DNA of 64,000 nucleotides from Hyphomonas beringensis (GTDB taxonomy: Bacteria; Pseudomonadota; Alphaproteobacteria; Caulobacterales; Hyphomonadaceae): NCBI RefSeq assembly GCF_000682755.1, contig NZ_AWFF01000098.1, forward strand, positions 62,001-126,000, read 5' to 3'. The notes under the pieces are model-generated. The model saw only the letters and a program-made list of their open reading frames with translations, searched no databases and was not told where the DNA came from. Made by a program: the position numbers and the translations under genes. This document shows positions 22,087-31,549 of this stretch, in pieces (the stretch's first letter is position 1; the number at the start of each line of letters is the position of its first letter).

Positions 22087-22857
22087 ATGGGACTTATGAA
22101 CAAGCACGTCGTTCTGGAGCGGCATTCCCTGCTCCTGACAGTCTGCATACTCATCGTCGTGTCCATCGGCGGGATCATTCAAATGGTGCCCTTGATGTAC
22201 ATGGACAACACGATCGAGCGTGTTGACGGTATGCGGCCCTATACGCCACTGGAGCTGGCAGGTCGTGACATCTACATCCGTGAGGGATGCTATGTCTGCC
22301 ACAGCCAGATGGTTCGTCCACTGCGCGACGAGGTGGAGCGTTATGGCCACTACTCTCTGGCTGCAGAGAGCATGTACGACCACCCCTTCCAGTGGGGCTC
22401 CAAGCGGACAGGCCCTGACCTGGCCCGTGTGGGTGGCAAGTATTCTGCCGAATGGCAGGTCGACCACTTGACGGATCCTCGGTCTGTGGTTCCAGAATCC
22501 ATCATGCCGCCTTATGCCTTCCTGGCTGACAAGACGCTGAAATATGATGGGATCGAGGATCGTCTGAAAACGGAGCGCCTGGTTGGTGTGCCCTACACAG
22601 ATGATATGATCGAAAACGCCAAGGCGCACCTTGTGGCTCAGGCAGACCCGGATAATCTTGGCTATGATGATGTCGATGGCCTGATTGAAGCCTATACCGA
22701 GGCATCTGGCCGTGAGGGCACTGTCGAGACACGTGACTATGATGGCGATCCGAGCCGGATCACCGAAATGGACGCCTTGGTTGCCTACCTGCAGATGACC
22801 GGCACGTTGGTGGATTTCTCCACCTATCAAGCCGGCGATCTTAACAATAGTCGCTAA
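22087..22857 (+). CDS. ccoO: cbb3 oxidase monoheme cytochrome c subunit (CcoO)
   Basis: 256 aa, ATG 22087, 13 bp after ccoN. One N-terminal membrane anchor ([20 protein letters not shown]) and one heme c site, C68-Y-V-C71-H72 ([14 protein letters not shown]), with [11 protein letters not shown] downstream. Passes electrons from CcoP to CcoN on the periplasmic side. Confidence 0.97.
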   Translation: MGLMNKHVVLERHSLLLTVCILIVVSIGGIIQMVPLMYMDNTIERVDGMRPYTPLELAGRDIYIREGCYVCHSQMVRPLRDEVERYGHYSLAAESMYDHPFQWGSKRTGPDLARVGGKYSAEWQVDHLTDPRSVVPESIMPPYAFLADKTLKYDGIEDRLKTERLVGVPYTDDMIENAKAHLVAQADPDNLGYDDVDGLIEAYTEASGREGTVETRDYDGDPSRITEMDALVAYLQMTGTLVDFSTYQAGDLNNSR

Positions 22858-22868
22858 GGAGACTTGCC

Positions 22869-23030
22869 ATGTATGAGATGCTTTCACGCTTCGCTCAAAC
22901 AGGCGGCATGATCTACTTCCTGTTGCTGTTTGCCGGTGTTCTAGCCTACGCCCTGTGGCCGCGTAATCAGGAGAAATTTGACGCTGCGGCCCGGATGCCT
23001 CTTTCCGATAAGGAACCTAACGATGACTGA
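22869..23030 (+). CDS. ccoQ: cbb3 oxidase small subunit CcoQ
   Basis: 53 aa, ATG 22869 with ribosome site AAGGAGA. Single membrane helix (GGMIYFLLLFAGVLAYALWP) and a short acidic tail; size and place between ccoO and ccoP identify it. CcoQ stabilises the oxidase complex. Its last 8 bases overlap the start of ccoP. Confidence 0.9.
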   Translation: MYEMLSRFAQTGGMIYFLLLFAGVLAYALWPRNQEKFDAAARMPLSDKEPNDD

Positions 23031-23907
23031 TCAAAACAAAGACATCGACACCCATAGCGGCACCGAAACCACGGGCCATTCCTGGGATGGGATCAAGGAG
23101 CTGAACACGCCCTTGCCTCGCTGGTGGCTGATCGTCTGGTACGCTACGATTGTGTGGGCCATCATCTATATGATCCTGATGCCTGCGATTCCGGCTTTGC
23201 CGGGCATGGGCACCAATACGCGAGGCCTGCTCGGCGAGTCCGACCGTGACAATGTTGCGGTGGCAGTTCAGGAGCTTCGCCAGAAACGGGCTGATAGTTC
23301 TGCCATCCTGCTGGGTGCCAGCCTGGAGCAGATTGAAACCGACCGTGAACTGCAGCAGTTCGCCCTTGCCATGGGCGATAGCGTTTTCGGCGATAACTGT
23401 GCCACGTGCCATGGCTCTGGCGGCCGGGGTGCCAAAGGCTACCCAGCCCTCGCAGATGATGTCTGGCTGTGGGATGGAACGCTCGATGGTATTCAGTACA
23501 CGATTACACATGGTATTCGTGACCCGGAGAATCTTGACACACGCTTCTCCATGATGCCGCGTTTCGGTCGTGACGGTCTGCTGGAAGCAGGCCAGATTGA
23601 TGACCTGGTCGAGTATGTTGTGAATCTGTCTGGCCGTGAGGCCGACGGGGCCGCAGTCGAACGCGCTGCTCCGATCTTTGCCCAGCAATGTGCAACTTGC
23701 CATGGTGAAGATGGCAAGGGCATGCACAATCTCGGTGCTCCGAATCTGACCGATGCTGATTGGCTCTACGGTGGTAATCGCGAAGATATCTACAACACGA
23801 TTTACAATGCCCGTAATTCTCACATGCCAGCCTGGGACGGTCGTCTTGACGATGCGTCCATCAAGGCCCTGGCAGTCTATGTCCACTCTCTGGGTGGCGG
23901 AGAATAG
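23023..23907 (+). CDS. ccoP: cbb3 oxidase diheme cytochrome c subunit (CcoP)
   Basis: 294 aa from ATG 23023, overlapping ccoQ. Residues 1-30 contain the family motif HSWDGIKELNTPLPRWW, followed by one membrane helix (35-58). Two heme c sites: C126-x2-C129-H130 (NCATCHGSGG) and C223-x2-C226-H227 (QCATCHGED), each with a downstream Met ligand region. Accepts electrons from soluble cytochrome c. Confidence 0.97.
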   Translation: MTDQNKDIDTHSGTETTGHSWDGIKELNTPLPRWWLIVWYATIVWAIIYMILMPAIPALPGMGTNTRGLLGESDRDNVAVAVQELRQKRADSSAILLGASLEQIETDRELQQFALAMGDSVFGDNCATCHGSGGRGAKGYPALADDVWLWDGTLDGIQYTITHGIRDPENLDTRFSMMPRFGRDGLLEAGQIDDLVEYVVNLSGREADGAAVERAAPIFAQQCATCHGEDGKGMHNLGAPNLTDADWLYGGNREDIYNTIYNARNSHMPAWDGRLDDASIKALAVYVHSLGGGE

Positions 23908-23916
23908 AGAAGTAAA

Positions 23917-25386
23917 ATGGTTGAACTTATAGGTCCCCATAACAAGACCTCGAAAGAGGGGGCGCCGGCACCGGTGCCCCCTCAACACGAGGATCTTTAT
24001 GCCAAGCGGCGTCAGATTTACCCAAAGCTGGCGCACGGCAAGTTCCGGACGATCAAGTGGATCGTCATGGCACTGACATTGGGGGCCTATTACATTGTTC
24101 CCTGGATTCGATGGGACAGAGGAGAAGGTATCCCTGACCAGGCGGTTCTTGCGGACTTTGCCGGAGAAAAATTCTATTTTTTCTGGATCCAGATCTGGCC
24201 TCAGGAGGCCTATTATATTGCTGGCTTGCTTATCCTTGCCGCTCTGCTTTTGTTTCTTGTAACATCCTTGTTCGGACGGGTTTGGTGTGGATACACTTGC
24301 CCGCAAACCGTCTGGACGGACCTTTACATCTGGGTCGAGCGCGCTTTTGAGGGTGATCGTGCCGCCCGTATGCGCCTCGACAAGGCTCCGTGGAGCTTTA
24401 ACAAGGTCTGGCGCAAACTGGGCAAACATATTGTCTGGCTGATCATTGCCTTCTGGACGGGAGGTGCCTTCATTCTTTACTGGCATGACGCCCCGACCGT
24501 GGCGAAAGGCTGGTTCACAGGGGAAGCGCCGCTGTCAGCCTATTGGTTTGCCGGTATCCTGACCATGACCACCTACTTTCTGGCCGGCATGATGCGCGAG
24601 CAGGTTTGCACGTATATGTGCCCGTGGCCTCGCATTCAGGGTGCACTGACCGATGAAGACGCCCTGAACGTCACCTATCGTTATGACCGCGGTGAACCGC
24701 GCGGTCCCAAGCGCAAGGACCAGGACTGGGAAGGCCGCGGTGACTGTATCGACTGCAACCAGTGTGTGCAGGTCTGCCCGATGGGGATCGACATTCGCGA
24801 CGGCTCTCAGCTGGAATGCATCCATTGTGCGCTCTGTATTGATGCTTGTGATGAAATGATGGTGCGTGTCGGTCGGCCCAAAGGCCTGATCGCCTATGAT
24901 ACCGATAATGCCGTGGCTGCAAGGGTAGAGGGCCGCAAACCGCCCAAGTGGCACCCATTCCGTATACGCACATTTCTGTACGCCGCGTTGATGGCTGCAA
25001 TCGGTGGCATCATGCTGTTTGGTCTGATGACCAAGTCCACTTTCGAAGTGAATGTCCTGAAAGACCGGTCTCCACCCTTTGTACGCTTGTCTTCCGGTGA
25101 CTATCGCAATGGCTATGCGCTTAAACTGGTCAACAAGGACACGACGGCGCGGACTCTGACGCTGAAAGTCTCAGGCATCGAAGGCGCGAAAGTCTCCGTG
25201 ATTGGTATGGAAGAGGATACCGATGGTGAGTTTGAGCTTCCTGTGGATGCTTATGGTGTGGACCGCTACCGGCTTCTGGTCACGGCCCCCGCCGGAGATG
25301 CTCGCCGTACCCTCATCTTCGAAACAACAGACCCTAAAACTGGCGAAACTACGCGCGATAGCGTACCATTCCAGGGAGAGAAGTAA
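23917..25386 (+). CDS. ccoG: Cytochrome oxidase accessory protein CcoG (FixG/RdxA)
   Basis: 489 aa, ATG 23917. Membrane segments carrying FGRVWCGYTCPQTVWTDLYI and CTYMCPWPRIQGAL; a bacterial ferredoxin domain with two four-Cys sets (CIDCNQCVQVCP and CIHCALCIDACD); an Ig-like C-terminal domain. Known role: reduces copper for cbb3 assembly. Last residues overlap ccoH by 1 bp. Confidence 0.95.
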   Translation: MVELIGPHNKTSKEGAPAPVPPQHEDLYAKRRQIYPKLAHGKFRTIKWIVMALTLGAYYIVPWIRWDRGEGIPDQAVLADFAGEKFYFFWIQIWPQEAYYIAGLLILAALLLFLVTSLFGRVWCGYTCPQTVWTDLYIWVERAFEGDRAARMRLDKAPWSFNKVWRKLGKHIVWLIIAFWTGGAFILYWHDAPTVAKGWFTGEAPLSAYWFAGILTMTTYFLAGMMREQVCTYMCPWPRIQGALTDEDALNVTYRYDRGEPRGPKRKDQDWEGRGDCIDCNQCVQVCPMGIDIRDGSQLECIHCALCIDACDEMMVRVGRPKGLIAYDTDNAVAARVEGRKPPKWHPFRIRTFLYAALMAAIGGIMLFGLMTKSTFEVNVLKDRSPPFVRLSSGDYRNGYALKLVNKDTTARTLTLKVSGIEGAKVSVIGMEEDTDGEFELPVDAYGVDRYRLLVTAPAGDARRTLIFETTDPKTGETTRDSVPFQGEK

Positions 25387-25898
25387 TGAGTGTTCAGGAC
25401 ATGACTGCCAGCGAGCCATCTTCCGGAAAGCGTCTGAAAGGGCGCCACGTATTGATGTATTTCATGGGCTTTTTCGGGCTCATGTTCGTGGTGAACGGCA
25501 TTTTCCTGGAAAAGGCGATCACGTCATTTCCAGGCGAGGACGTTGAAAAATCCTATCTTCAGGGACTCCATTACAACTCGACCCTGGCTGCGCGTCAGGC
25601 GCAGAGCGAACTGGGCTGGCAGGCGCAAGCAGGTCTTGAGGGTGGTATTGTCCGTTTCCATCTCGAAGATGCAAAAGGGAACAAGCTTAGCGCCATGCAT
25701 GTAAGCGCTATTCTCAAGCACGCCGCCAATGCCACGTTAGATACACCGCTTGTGATGGCCGCCATTGGCGATGGAGATTATACGGCCACTCTTCCTGCCG
25801 GTCTTCCGGCGGGCAAATGGACGCTCCAGACAAGTGTGCAATCTGAGGCTGGGGAAGATGTCCTGTTCACTGCGAGCAAAACGCTGCTGATAAGATGA
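25386..25898 (+). CDS. ccoH: FixH/CcoH family assembly protein
   Basis: 170 aa, ATG 25386 (TAATG overlap with ccoG). One N-terminal membrane helix (HVLMYFMGFFGLMFVVNGIF) and a periplasmic beta-rich domain ending PAGKWTLQTSVQSE. The YFMGFFG-x3-VNG pattern and gene order identify FixH. Needed for stable cbb3 oxidase; also overlaps ccoI by 4 bp. Confidence 0.93.
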   Translation: MSVQDMTASEPSSGKRLKGRHVLMYFMGFFGLMFVVNGIFLEKAITSFPGEDVEKSYLQGLHYNSTLAARQAQSELGWQAQAGLEGGIVRFHLEDAKGNKLSAMHVSAILKHAANATLDTPLVMAAIGDGDYTATLPAGLPAGKWTLQTSVQSEAGEDVLFTASKTLLIR

Positions 25899-28111
25899 GC
25901 ATGATGGCTGACACTGTGGAGAGGGGGTGTCCGTCGGGGCTTGCGCCACCGGCGGAAGACCGTGCGAGCGACTTTTCCGCCTTTGTCCGCGAGGCGGGCA
26001 AGGAAAAGGCCCTTTCCCTGTCTGTGCGCGGGGCGAAGTGTGGAGGGTGCCTCTCAAAGATCGAGGGTGCCCTTCAAGCATTGCCGGGTGTCACCACTGC
26101 GCGCATGAATTTGTCCACGGGCGCCACGGATGTTCGCTGGACCGGATCACTGGACCCTAACCGCGTCGCGCAGACCGTGCGGGATCTTGGCTATGGTGTG
26201 TCCGCGCGTGCGGAAGCAAATGATGCTGATCTTCACAAAGCGGAAGAACGCAAGCTGCTGATCGCGATGGGCGTAGCAGGCTTTGCCGCGGCGAACATCA
26301 TGCTGCTGTCTGTTTCCGTCTGGGGTGGGCACGGCGAAATGGGCGAGGCGACCCGTCGCGGTCTTCACGCGCTTTCCGGCCTGATTGCCCTGCCGGCCGT
26401 TATCTTCTCAGGGCGGCACTTCTTTGGCTCTGCCTGGTCTGTTCTGCGAAAGGGCAAGGCCAACATGGATGTGCCGATTTCGCTGGCAGTCATATTGGCC
26501 TTTTCGGTCAGTATCTGGGCCACGATCAAAGGGGCTGAACACGCTTATTTTGATGCGTGTGTCATGCTGCTCTTCTTCCTGCTCATCGGGCGGTTCCTGG
26601 ATGCTCGCTTGCGGCGCCGCGCCTATTCGGCAGCCCTGGATCTGGCCGCGCTTCAAAATCGCTCCGTCAATCGTGTGTCCAGCAATGGCGAGGTAAATGC
26701 CGTCCGGGCCGCGGATGTTGTTGCAGGCGACCGGCTGCTGCTTGCTGCAGGCGAGCGCGCCGTGGTGGACATGACGGTACTGGACGGTGTCAGCGAAGTT
26801 GATGAGAGCCTTGTCACCGGTGAAAGCCTGCCGCGCCTGGCGAGCGTGGGCAGCAAACTCTTTGCGGGGTCTGTTAATCTCGGCACACCCCTGACAGGTC
26901 AGGCGCTGGCTGGCACGGAAGATTCCCTCCTGTCAGACATTGCCCGCATGATGGAGGCGGGCGAGCAGCGTCGCAGCGGATATCGCAAGATCGCAGACAG
27001 AGCCGTCAGTCTCTATGTGCCTTTTGTGCATACAACAGCCGCGCTGGCCTTCCTCGGCTGGCTGATGCTGGGTGCTGGCTTTGAGCACGCGATCATGATT
27101 GCCGTGACGACACTGATCATTACTTGCCCATGCGCCTTGGCCCTTGCTGCGCCCGTGGCCCAAGTGGTTGCCTCGGGTCGCTTGTTCCGGAAGGGCATCT
27201 TCCTGAAGTCCGGGGACGCGCTGGAGCGTTTGTCGGAAATTGATCACATCGTTTTCGACAAGACGGGCACGCTGACACTGGGTGAGCCTGAATTGATGAA
27301 TGCTGACAGCATTCCTGCAGAGGTGCTGGCCATGGCCGCGTCTTTGGCGCGAGCCAGTCGACACCCGCTTTCCCGCTCACTGGTCGCCGCGGCAGGGCCT
27401 GGGCAGATGGCCGCCAATGTGAAGGAACAACCGGGGCTCGGCCTTGAGGCAGAAATCGATGGCAACATCTGCCGTCTTGGCTCAGCGGATTGGACCGGGG
27501 CGACCAAGGGTGCTGCCAAGGGGCCTGTCCTGTGGTTTGCATGCGGAGATGACGCGCCGGTGCGTTTTGACTTTCATGATGTGGCGCAGGCCGGCACCCG
27601 CAAGACCGTCGAGACCCTTCAGGCAGAGGGCTACGAGCTGGAAGTCTTGTCGGGCGACCGGGAAGAAGCTGTTGCTACGGTCTCACATGATGTCGGCATC
27701 AGCCAATGGACTGCTTCAGCCTCACCGGCTGTGAAAGTGAAGCGCCTCGAGGCGCTGCGCGCAGAAGGGCACAATGTCCTGATGATCGGCGATGGTCTCA
27801 ATGATGCGGGCGCATTGTCTCTGGCCCATGCGGCACTGGCGCCCGGTGCGGCGATGGATATCAGCCAGTCCGCCAGCGATGCTGTCTATAGCGGTGGCCC
27901 CGAAAAGGTTCCGTTTATTCTGGAGACAGCCAAGCGCGCGCAGAACATTACGCGGCAGAACTTCGCGTTGGCTGCGATCTATAATGTTATCGCTGTGCCG
28001 ATTGCCGTTACCGGCCATGTAACGCCACTGGTCGCTGCCATTGCCATGTCGGCTTCATCCCTCATCGTGACGATGAATGCGCTGCGCATTGAGGCCGGGG
28101 GACGCAGCTGA
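25895..28111 (+). CDS. ccoI: Copper-transporting P-type ATPase CcoI (FixI)
   Basis: 738 aa, ATG 25895. N-terminal metal-binding domain with C49-G-G-C52 (GAKCGGCLSKIEGAL); membrane CPC motif C411-P-C413 (ITCPCALAL); actuator VDESLVTGESLPR; phosphorylated D455 in FDKTGTLTLGEP; nucleotide site ASRHPLSRSL; hinge GDGLNDAGAL. Exports copper to the periplasm for CcoN. Between ccoH and ccoS in one operon. Confidence 0.95.
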   Translation: MSMMADTVERGCPSGLAPPAEDRASDFSAFVREAGKEKALSLSVRGAKCGGCLSKIEGALQALPGVTTARMNLSTGATDVRWTGSLDPNRVAQTVRDLGYGVSARAEANDADLHKAEERKLLIAMGVAGFAAANIMLLSVSVWGGHGEMGEATRRGLHALSGLIALPAVIFSGRHFFGSAWSVLRKGKANMDVPISLAVILAFSVSIWATIKGAEHAYFDACVMLLFFLLIGRFLDARLRRRAYSAALDLAALQNRSVNRVSSNGEVNAVRAADVVAGDRLLLAAGERAVVDMTVLDGVSEVDESLVTGESLPRLASVGSKLFAGSVNLGTPLTGQALAGTEDSLLSDIARMMEAGEQRRSGYRKIADRAVSLYVPFVHTTAALAFLGWLMLGAGFEHAIMIAVTTLIITCPCALALAAPVAQVVASGRLFRKGIFLKSGDALERLSEIDHIVFDKTGTLTLGEPELMNADSIPAEVLAMAASLARASRHPLSRSLVAAAGPGQMAANVKEQPGLGLEAEIDGNICRLGSADWTGATKGAAKGPVLWFACGDDAPVRFDFHDVAQAGTRKTVETLQAEGYELEVLSGDREEAVATVSHDVGISQWTASASPAVKVKRLEALRAEGHNVLMIGDGLNDAGALSLAHAALAPGAAMDISQSASDAVYSGGPEKVPFILETAKRAQNITRQNFALAAIYNVIAVPIAVTGHVTPLVAAIAMSASSLIVTMNALRIEAGGRS

Positions 28112-28260
28112 TGGAGATCATTATCTATCTGATCCCGGTCGCGCTCTTTCTAGGTGGCGCTGGCCTCGCGGCATTTATCTGGTCGGTAAATTCCGGCCAG
28201 TATGAAGACCTGGATGGGGCCTCCTACCGCATTCTCGAAGACGAAGACAAACCGCTCTGA
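28111..28260 (+). CDS. ccoS: cbb3 oxidase maturation protein CcoS
   Basis: 49 aa, ATG 28111 (TGATG overlap with ccoI). One membrane helix (IYLIPVALFLGGAGLAAFIW) then the typical SGQYEDLDGASYRIL and an acidic end. CcoS is required for inserting cofactors into the cbb3 oxidase. Last gene of ccoGHIS. Confidence 0.92.
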   Translation: MEIIIYLIPVALFLGGAGLAAFIWSVNSGQYEDLDGASYRILEDEDKPL

Positions 28261-28275
28261 GACAGAGTGTGAGGC

Positions 28276-28896
28276 CTAAGGATTAGCCAGAGCTTCGCGG
28301 ACATCCTTGTTTTGAGATGCCAGTTTGACACTGACGATGTAGGCCTTGTCACTCTGCATGTTGGCCATGATCAGTCCGGCCTGATCGCTTGGGATGAGGC
28401 GCAGGAAGCCCGCAGCAAAGCCGGGATCCATCTGATTGAAGATGCCGGCGGCCTGGTCAGGTTTCATTGCCCCATACATCTGGGCCAAATGCTGGATGTC
28501 CTGATTGGCGGTTTCAGACATCTTCTGCCATTTTTGGTCCAGTTCAGCCTGAATGGCCTTGAGGTCTTCTGCCTGTTGATCCAGCTCCAGCTTTCGATTC
28601 TGAACCTGAATTTCTTCGTCCCGAAGATCCGCAATACGTTGCTCGATATTCTTCTGGTCCTGTTCCAAGGCTTCGGCCATGTCTCCGCTGAAGCAGATGT
28701 TCCGGACCCGGTCTGAGGAGTCCACATCATAGGCTGTAGGCAGAGCGGTCGGCGCCAGACTGGCCTTAGGCTTGTCATCTTCTGTGGTCGCAAAAGCCTG
28801 GGGCAACCAGCGCGTTCCGCCAGCTACCGTGAAGAGTATGCCGATTGTGAGCAAGACGTTGGTGCGTCCGTTACCGTTTTTGCCCATAGCGCTCAT
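28276..28896 (-). CDS. motE: MotE-like flagellar chaperone/periplasmic protein
   Basis: 206 aa from ATG 28896 with ribosome site AAAGG; overlaps the DUF6468 gene. N-terminal membrane or signal segment (VLLTIGILFTVAGG), a linker, a coiled coil (about 75-140, EQDQKNIEQRIADLRDEEIQ) and the C-terminal domain MYGAMKPDQAAGIFNQMDP with FLRLIPSDQAGLIMANM, the MgtE-N/MotE pattern. MotE stabilises MotC in rhizobia. Third gene of the fliL-DUF6468-motE set. Confidence 0.8.
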   Translation of the reverse strand: MSAMGKNGNGRTNVLLTIGILFTVAGGTRWLPQAFATTEDDKPKASLAPTALPTAYDVDSSDRVRNICFSGDMAEALEQDQKNIEQRIADLRDEEIQVQNRKLELDQQAEDLKAIQAELDQKWQKMSETANQDIQHLAQMYGAMKPDQAAGIFNQMDPGFAAGFLRLIPSDQAGLIMANMQSDKAYIVSVKLASQNKDVREALANP

Positions 28897-29389
28897 AAGC
28901 CTTTTGCTGGATACCCTGTTCCTCATCTTCGAAGAGGAATTCCGAGCTGTTGAAATTGGAAGCTGCGCGCCCGGCAACTGCTTCAAGGCGCTCGATGAGT
29001 TGCTTGATTTCCATGATCCGGCTGCCGGATTGGGTGACCGCATCGCGCATGGCTTTACGAAGGTCTGCCTCTGCGGCCTGATAGCGGCGTGATGTTTCGG
29101 CTTCTTTCACCTCAATCGCATCCTTGAGGTCTGAAAGGCTTTTCGTGGCTTCAGCCGATTCCTGTAGAAGGGCGGTCAGCCGCATGGCGATCTCATTGGC
29201 TTGGGCCTGCGTCTCGTTGCGGGCTGATGAGACCGCTGCGACCGATTCCGACATTGCGCGAATGGTTGCCCCGAGACCATTGCGCGTATTCTGCAGCGCC
29301 TTAAGCCGGCGACTGAGGATGGCGCAATATATACAGGCCGCGAATGAGACCAGAAAAAGCGCGATATCTGAGGGCTGGAAAGGCATCAT
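28871..29389 (-). CDS. DUF6468 flagellar-cluster membrane protein
   Basis: 172 aa, ATG 29389, 1 bp after fliL. One N-terminal helix (IALFLVSFAACIYCAILSRR) and a long coiled coil (RRLKALQNTRNGLGATIRAM onwards) with an acidic-to-polar tail. This is the DUF6468 layout found between fliL and motE in alphaproteobacterial flagellar operons. Molecular role not known. Confidence 0.8.
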   Translation of the reverse strand: MMPFQPSDIALFLVSFAACIYCAILSRRLKALQNTRNGLGATIRAMSESVAAVSSARNETQAQANEIAMRLTALLQESAEATKSLSDLKDAIEVKEAETSRRYQAAEADLRKAMRDAVTQSGSRIMEIKQLIERLEAVAGRAASNFNSSEFLFEDEEQGIQQKAYERYGQKR

Positions 29390-29390
29390 C

Positions 29391-29891
29391 TTACCGCAAC
29401 AGGAATTCGGTTATCAGCACGCCCTGAGAGGCGTCTGGACCCAGCACAATTTCGGATCTTCGGGAGAGCTGTTCCCTCATCTTGGGGTAGAAGTCTGCGG
29501 ATTCAAATTCTGAGAGTTGAAGTGCTCTCAAATATCCGACGAATGCATCAACCAGCATGGGTTCAGCTTTCTTCACCGCGTTAAGGTGATCCTTGTCCGA
29601 GATCACGGACATCTTGATCTTGACGTAGCGTGTCGCTGGCTCATTCCCGATTGTGACGAGAATATCCTGCAACTCCACATAGACATGATCTTCCAACGCC
29701 AAAGGAGTATGACCCGCAACTTCAGTGGAGTCGGCCTCGCATGCAAGGGCAGCAGGACTGGCATTCGGCGACAGAAAGAAAACTGTAGCAAATCCACCTA
29801 TCGCGCAGGTAACGGCCAGAAGGATGAGCTGTATCAGCCCACCCCCCGACGAGCCCTTGTCAGGGGTGGTCGTCTCCGAATCAGAAGCCAC
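29391..29891 (-). CDS. fliL: Flagellar basal body-associated protein FliL, copy 1
   Basis: 166 aa from GTG 29891, with ribosome site GAGGG; an upstream TTG (29924) is in frame but has no such site. One membrane helix (LIQLILLAVTCAIGGFATVF), then a periplasmic domain with HVYVELQDILVTIGN, RYVKIKMSV and LRALQLSEFE. FliL rings surround the stator. Divergent from fliF. A second FliL-like protein is at 46499. Confidence 0.87.
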   Translation of the reverse strand: MASDSETTTPDKGSSGGGLIQLILLAVTCAIGGFATVFFLSPNASPAALACEADSTEVAGHTPLALEDHVYVELQDILVTIGNEPATRYVKIKMSVISDKDHLNAVKKAEPMLVDAFVGYLRALQLSEFESADFYPKMREQLSRRSEIVLGPDASQGVLITEFLLR

Positions 29892-30022
29892 AATTAACCC
29901 TCGCCCAAAAGAATTTGCACTCAATTGTGAATATTAATTTCTGGGTAAAGGAAGCGTTAACAATTTCACGGAAAATCTTAACCAATAGGACAGGTGGAGT
30001 CCGGACCGGGGTTTTTCGTCGT
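29892..30022. promoter_or_regulatory. fliL/fliF divergent control region with CtrA-like sites
   Basis: 131 bp. Contains TTAA-N7-GTAA (29934-29948), one base from the CtrA consensus TTAA-N7-TTAA, plus the half-site-like TTAACCAA (29978-29985) and GTTAAC (29956-29961). No sigma-54 TGGCAC-N5-TTGC element is seen. CtrA control of flagellar genes is usual in alphaproteobacteria; here it is inference. Confidence 0.3.
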
Positions 30023-31549
30023 ATGAAGCTGTTGGAAACACTCAAGGCGCTTTCAATGGCGCAGAAGCTTGCGTTGGCTGGCGCAATGGCGGGTGTTGTC
30101 CTGGCGATGACTATGCTCGTTCAGGGTGCAGTGAAGCAGCCTATGGCGCTTCTGTATTCGGGGCTCGATCCGATGCACACTGGAGAGGTGATTGAAGAAC
30201 TCGAAAAACGCGGCGTGGAATACGAACTTCGCGGTGAGGCGATTTTCATTCCCCAGTCCGAGCGTGACTCTGTGCGCTTCTCCCTCGCCAAGGACGGTCT
30301 GCCCCAGCAATCCGTGCGCGGATATGAGCTGCTGGACGATGTGAACGGATTTTCTGTTACATCGGAAATGTACAATGCGGCGTACTGGCGAGCCAAGGAG
30401 GGCGAACTCACCCGGACAATCCTGGCAATTCCCGGTGTTGCCTCAGCACGCGTTCACATCGGAACCAGTCTGCGGTCGGGATTTTCACGTTCCGGCCCGC
30501 CGCAGACAGCCTCTGTCACGCTGGTCTCCAGCGGGCAGTTGAGTGCTAACCAGGCTGAAGCCATCCAGTATCTGGTGGCCCTTGCTGTGTCCGGTCTTGA
30601 TCCAAAGGATGTCGCGGTTATTGACCCAAAGCGTGGACTCCTGGCGGGGCCTAATGTCGACAAGATGGAAGAGCCTGGTCTCGTTGCTGAGGGCCAGTCC
30701 GGTCTTCTGGAGCAGAAGATCATGCGGCTTCTCGAGGCGCGCGTCGGCCCGGGCAATGCCAGAGTTTCAGTGACTGTTGATGTAAACCGTCAGCGCCAGC
30801 ACGTTTCCGAGGTTGTGTATGACCCCAACTCCCGCGTCGTTCGTAACCGGACGAGCAATGATGTCAGTGAATCCAGCGGCGGTGGTGGTAGCGGCGTTAC
30901 TGTGGCGAGCAATTTGCCTCAAGGCGCAGGGGGGCAAGGCGGCAGCTCTTCCAGCACCGTGCGCAACTCTACTGAAAGTGTCGTCTATGACATCAACGAG
31001 ACGCGCAAAGAAACGGAAACCTTGCCGGGTGAAATTGAACGCATCTCGGTTGCTGTGCTGCTGAACGAGCAAGTGCTTGGTATTGAGGAAGGTTCGCCGG
31101 ATGCGGCAGCCATGACACGCAGTCTCGTGTCTGATTTTGAACAATTGATCTTGTCGGGTGCAGGCCTGGACGCAGACCGTGGCGACTCCCTGACCGTTGA
31201 ACTGATGCCGTTCCAGGAGGCAGAAGTCGTAGAGATGACGCCGGCTCCCAGCCTGGTGGAGCGCCTGACAGAAAGATATTTCTGGTCCGGACTGCAGGCC
31301 GTCCTTTTGGGTCTGGTTGTGATTGTTCTGGCTTTTGGTGTGTTGCGGCCTTTGCTGTCCCAACGGTCCAAGACAGCAGCTGGCTCAGACCTTGCGCTGA
31401 CGGGGAGTTACGCAAGTGGCGAGTTGACCTCGGATACGCCCGATCCTTTGGATTATCTGAGGTCATATACAAAAGAGCGTCAGGACGAGACGGCCAGCCT
31501 GCTGCAGGAATGGCTCAATGAAGACAGGAAGGCCCTCTTGAATGAGTGA
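30023..31549 (+). CDS. fliF: Flagellar MS-ring protein FliF
   Basis: 508 aa from ATG 30023, the first in-frame Met matching family N-termini (MKLLETLKALSMAQKL); the open frame starts earlier. Membrane helix at 17-37, YscJ/FliF domain (about 40-215, YSGLDPMHTGEVIEELEKRG, GVASARVHI), a Ser/Gly-rich linker (about 285-320), and a C-terminal helix (LQAVLLGLVVIVLAFGVLRP) before the FliG-binding tail. Overlaps fliH by 8 bp. Confidence 0.95.
   Translation: MKLLETLKALSMAQKLALAGAMAGVVLAMTMLVQGAVKQPMALLYSGLDPMHTGEVIEELEKRGVEYELRGEAIFIPQSERDSVRFSLAKDGLPQQSVRGYELLDDVNGFSVTSEMYNAAYWRAKEGELTRTILAIPGVASARVHIGTSLRSGFSRSGPPQTASVTLVSSGQLSANQAEAIQYLVALAVSGLDPKDVAVIDPKRGLLAGPNVDKMEEPGLVAEGQSGLLEQKIMRLLEARVGPGNARVSVTVDVNRQRQHVSEVVYDPNSRVVRNRTSNDVSESSGGGGSGVTVASNLPQGAGGQGGSSSSTVRNSTESVVYDINETRKETETLPGEIERISVAVLLNEQVLGIEEGSPDAAAMTRSLVSDFEQLILSGAGLDADRGDSLTVELMPFQEAEVVEMTPAPSLVERLTERYFWSGLQAVLLGLVVIVLAFGVLRPLLSQRSKTAAGSDLALTGSYASGELTSDTPDPLDYLRSYTKERQDETASLLQEWLNEDRKALLNE

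Noticed and set aside
23017-24486. 489-codon minus-strand frame opposite ccoP and ccoG
   Set aside because: Long but antisense to two conserved genes; composition is that of a shadow frame in GC-rich DNA.
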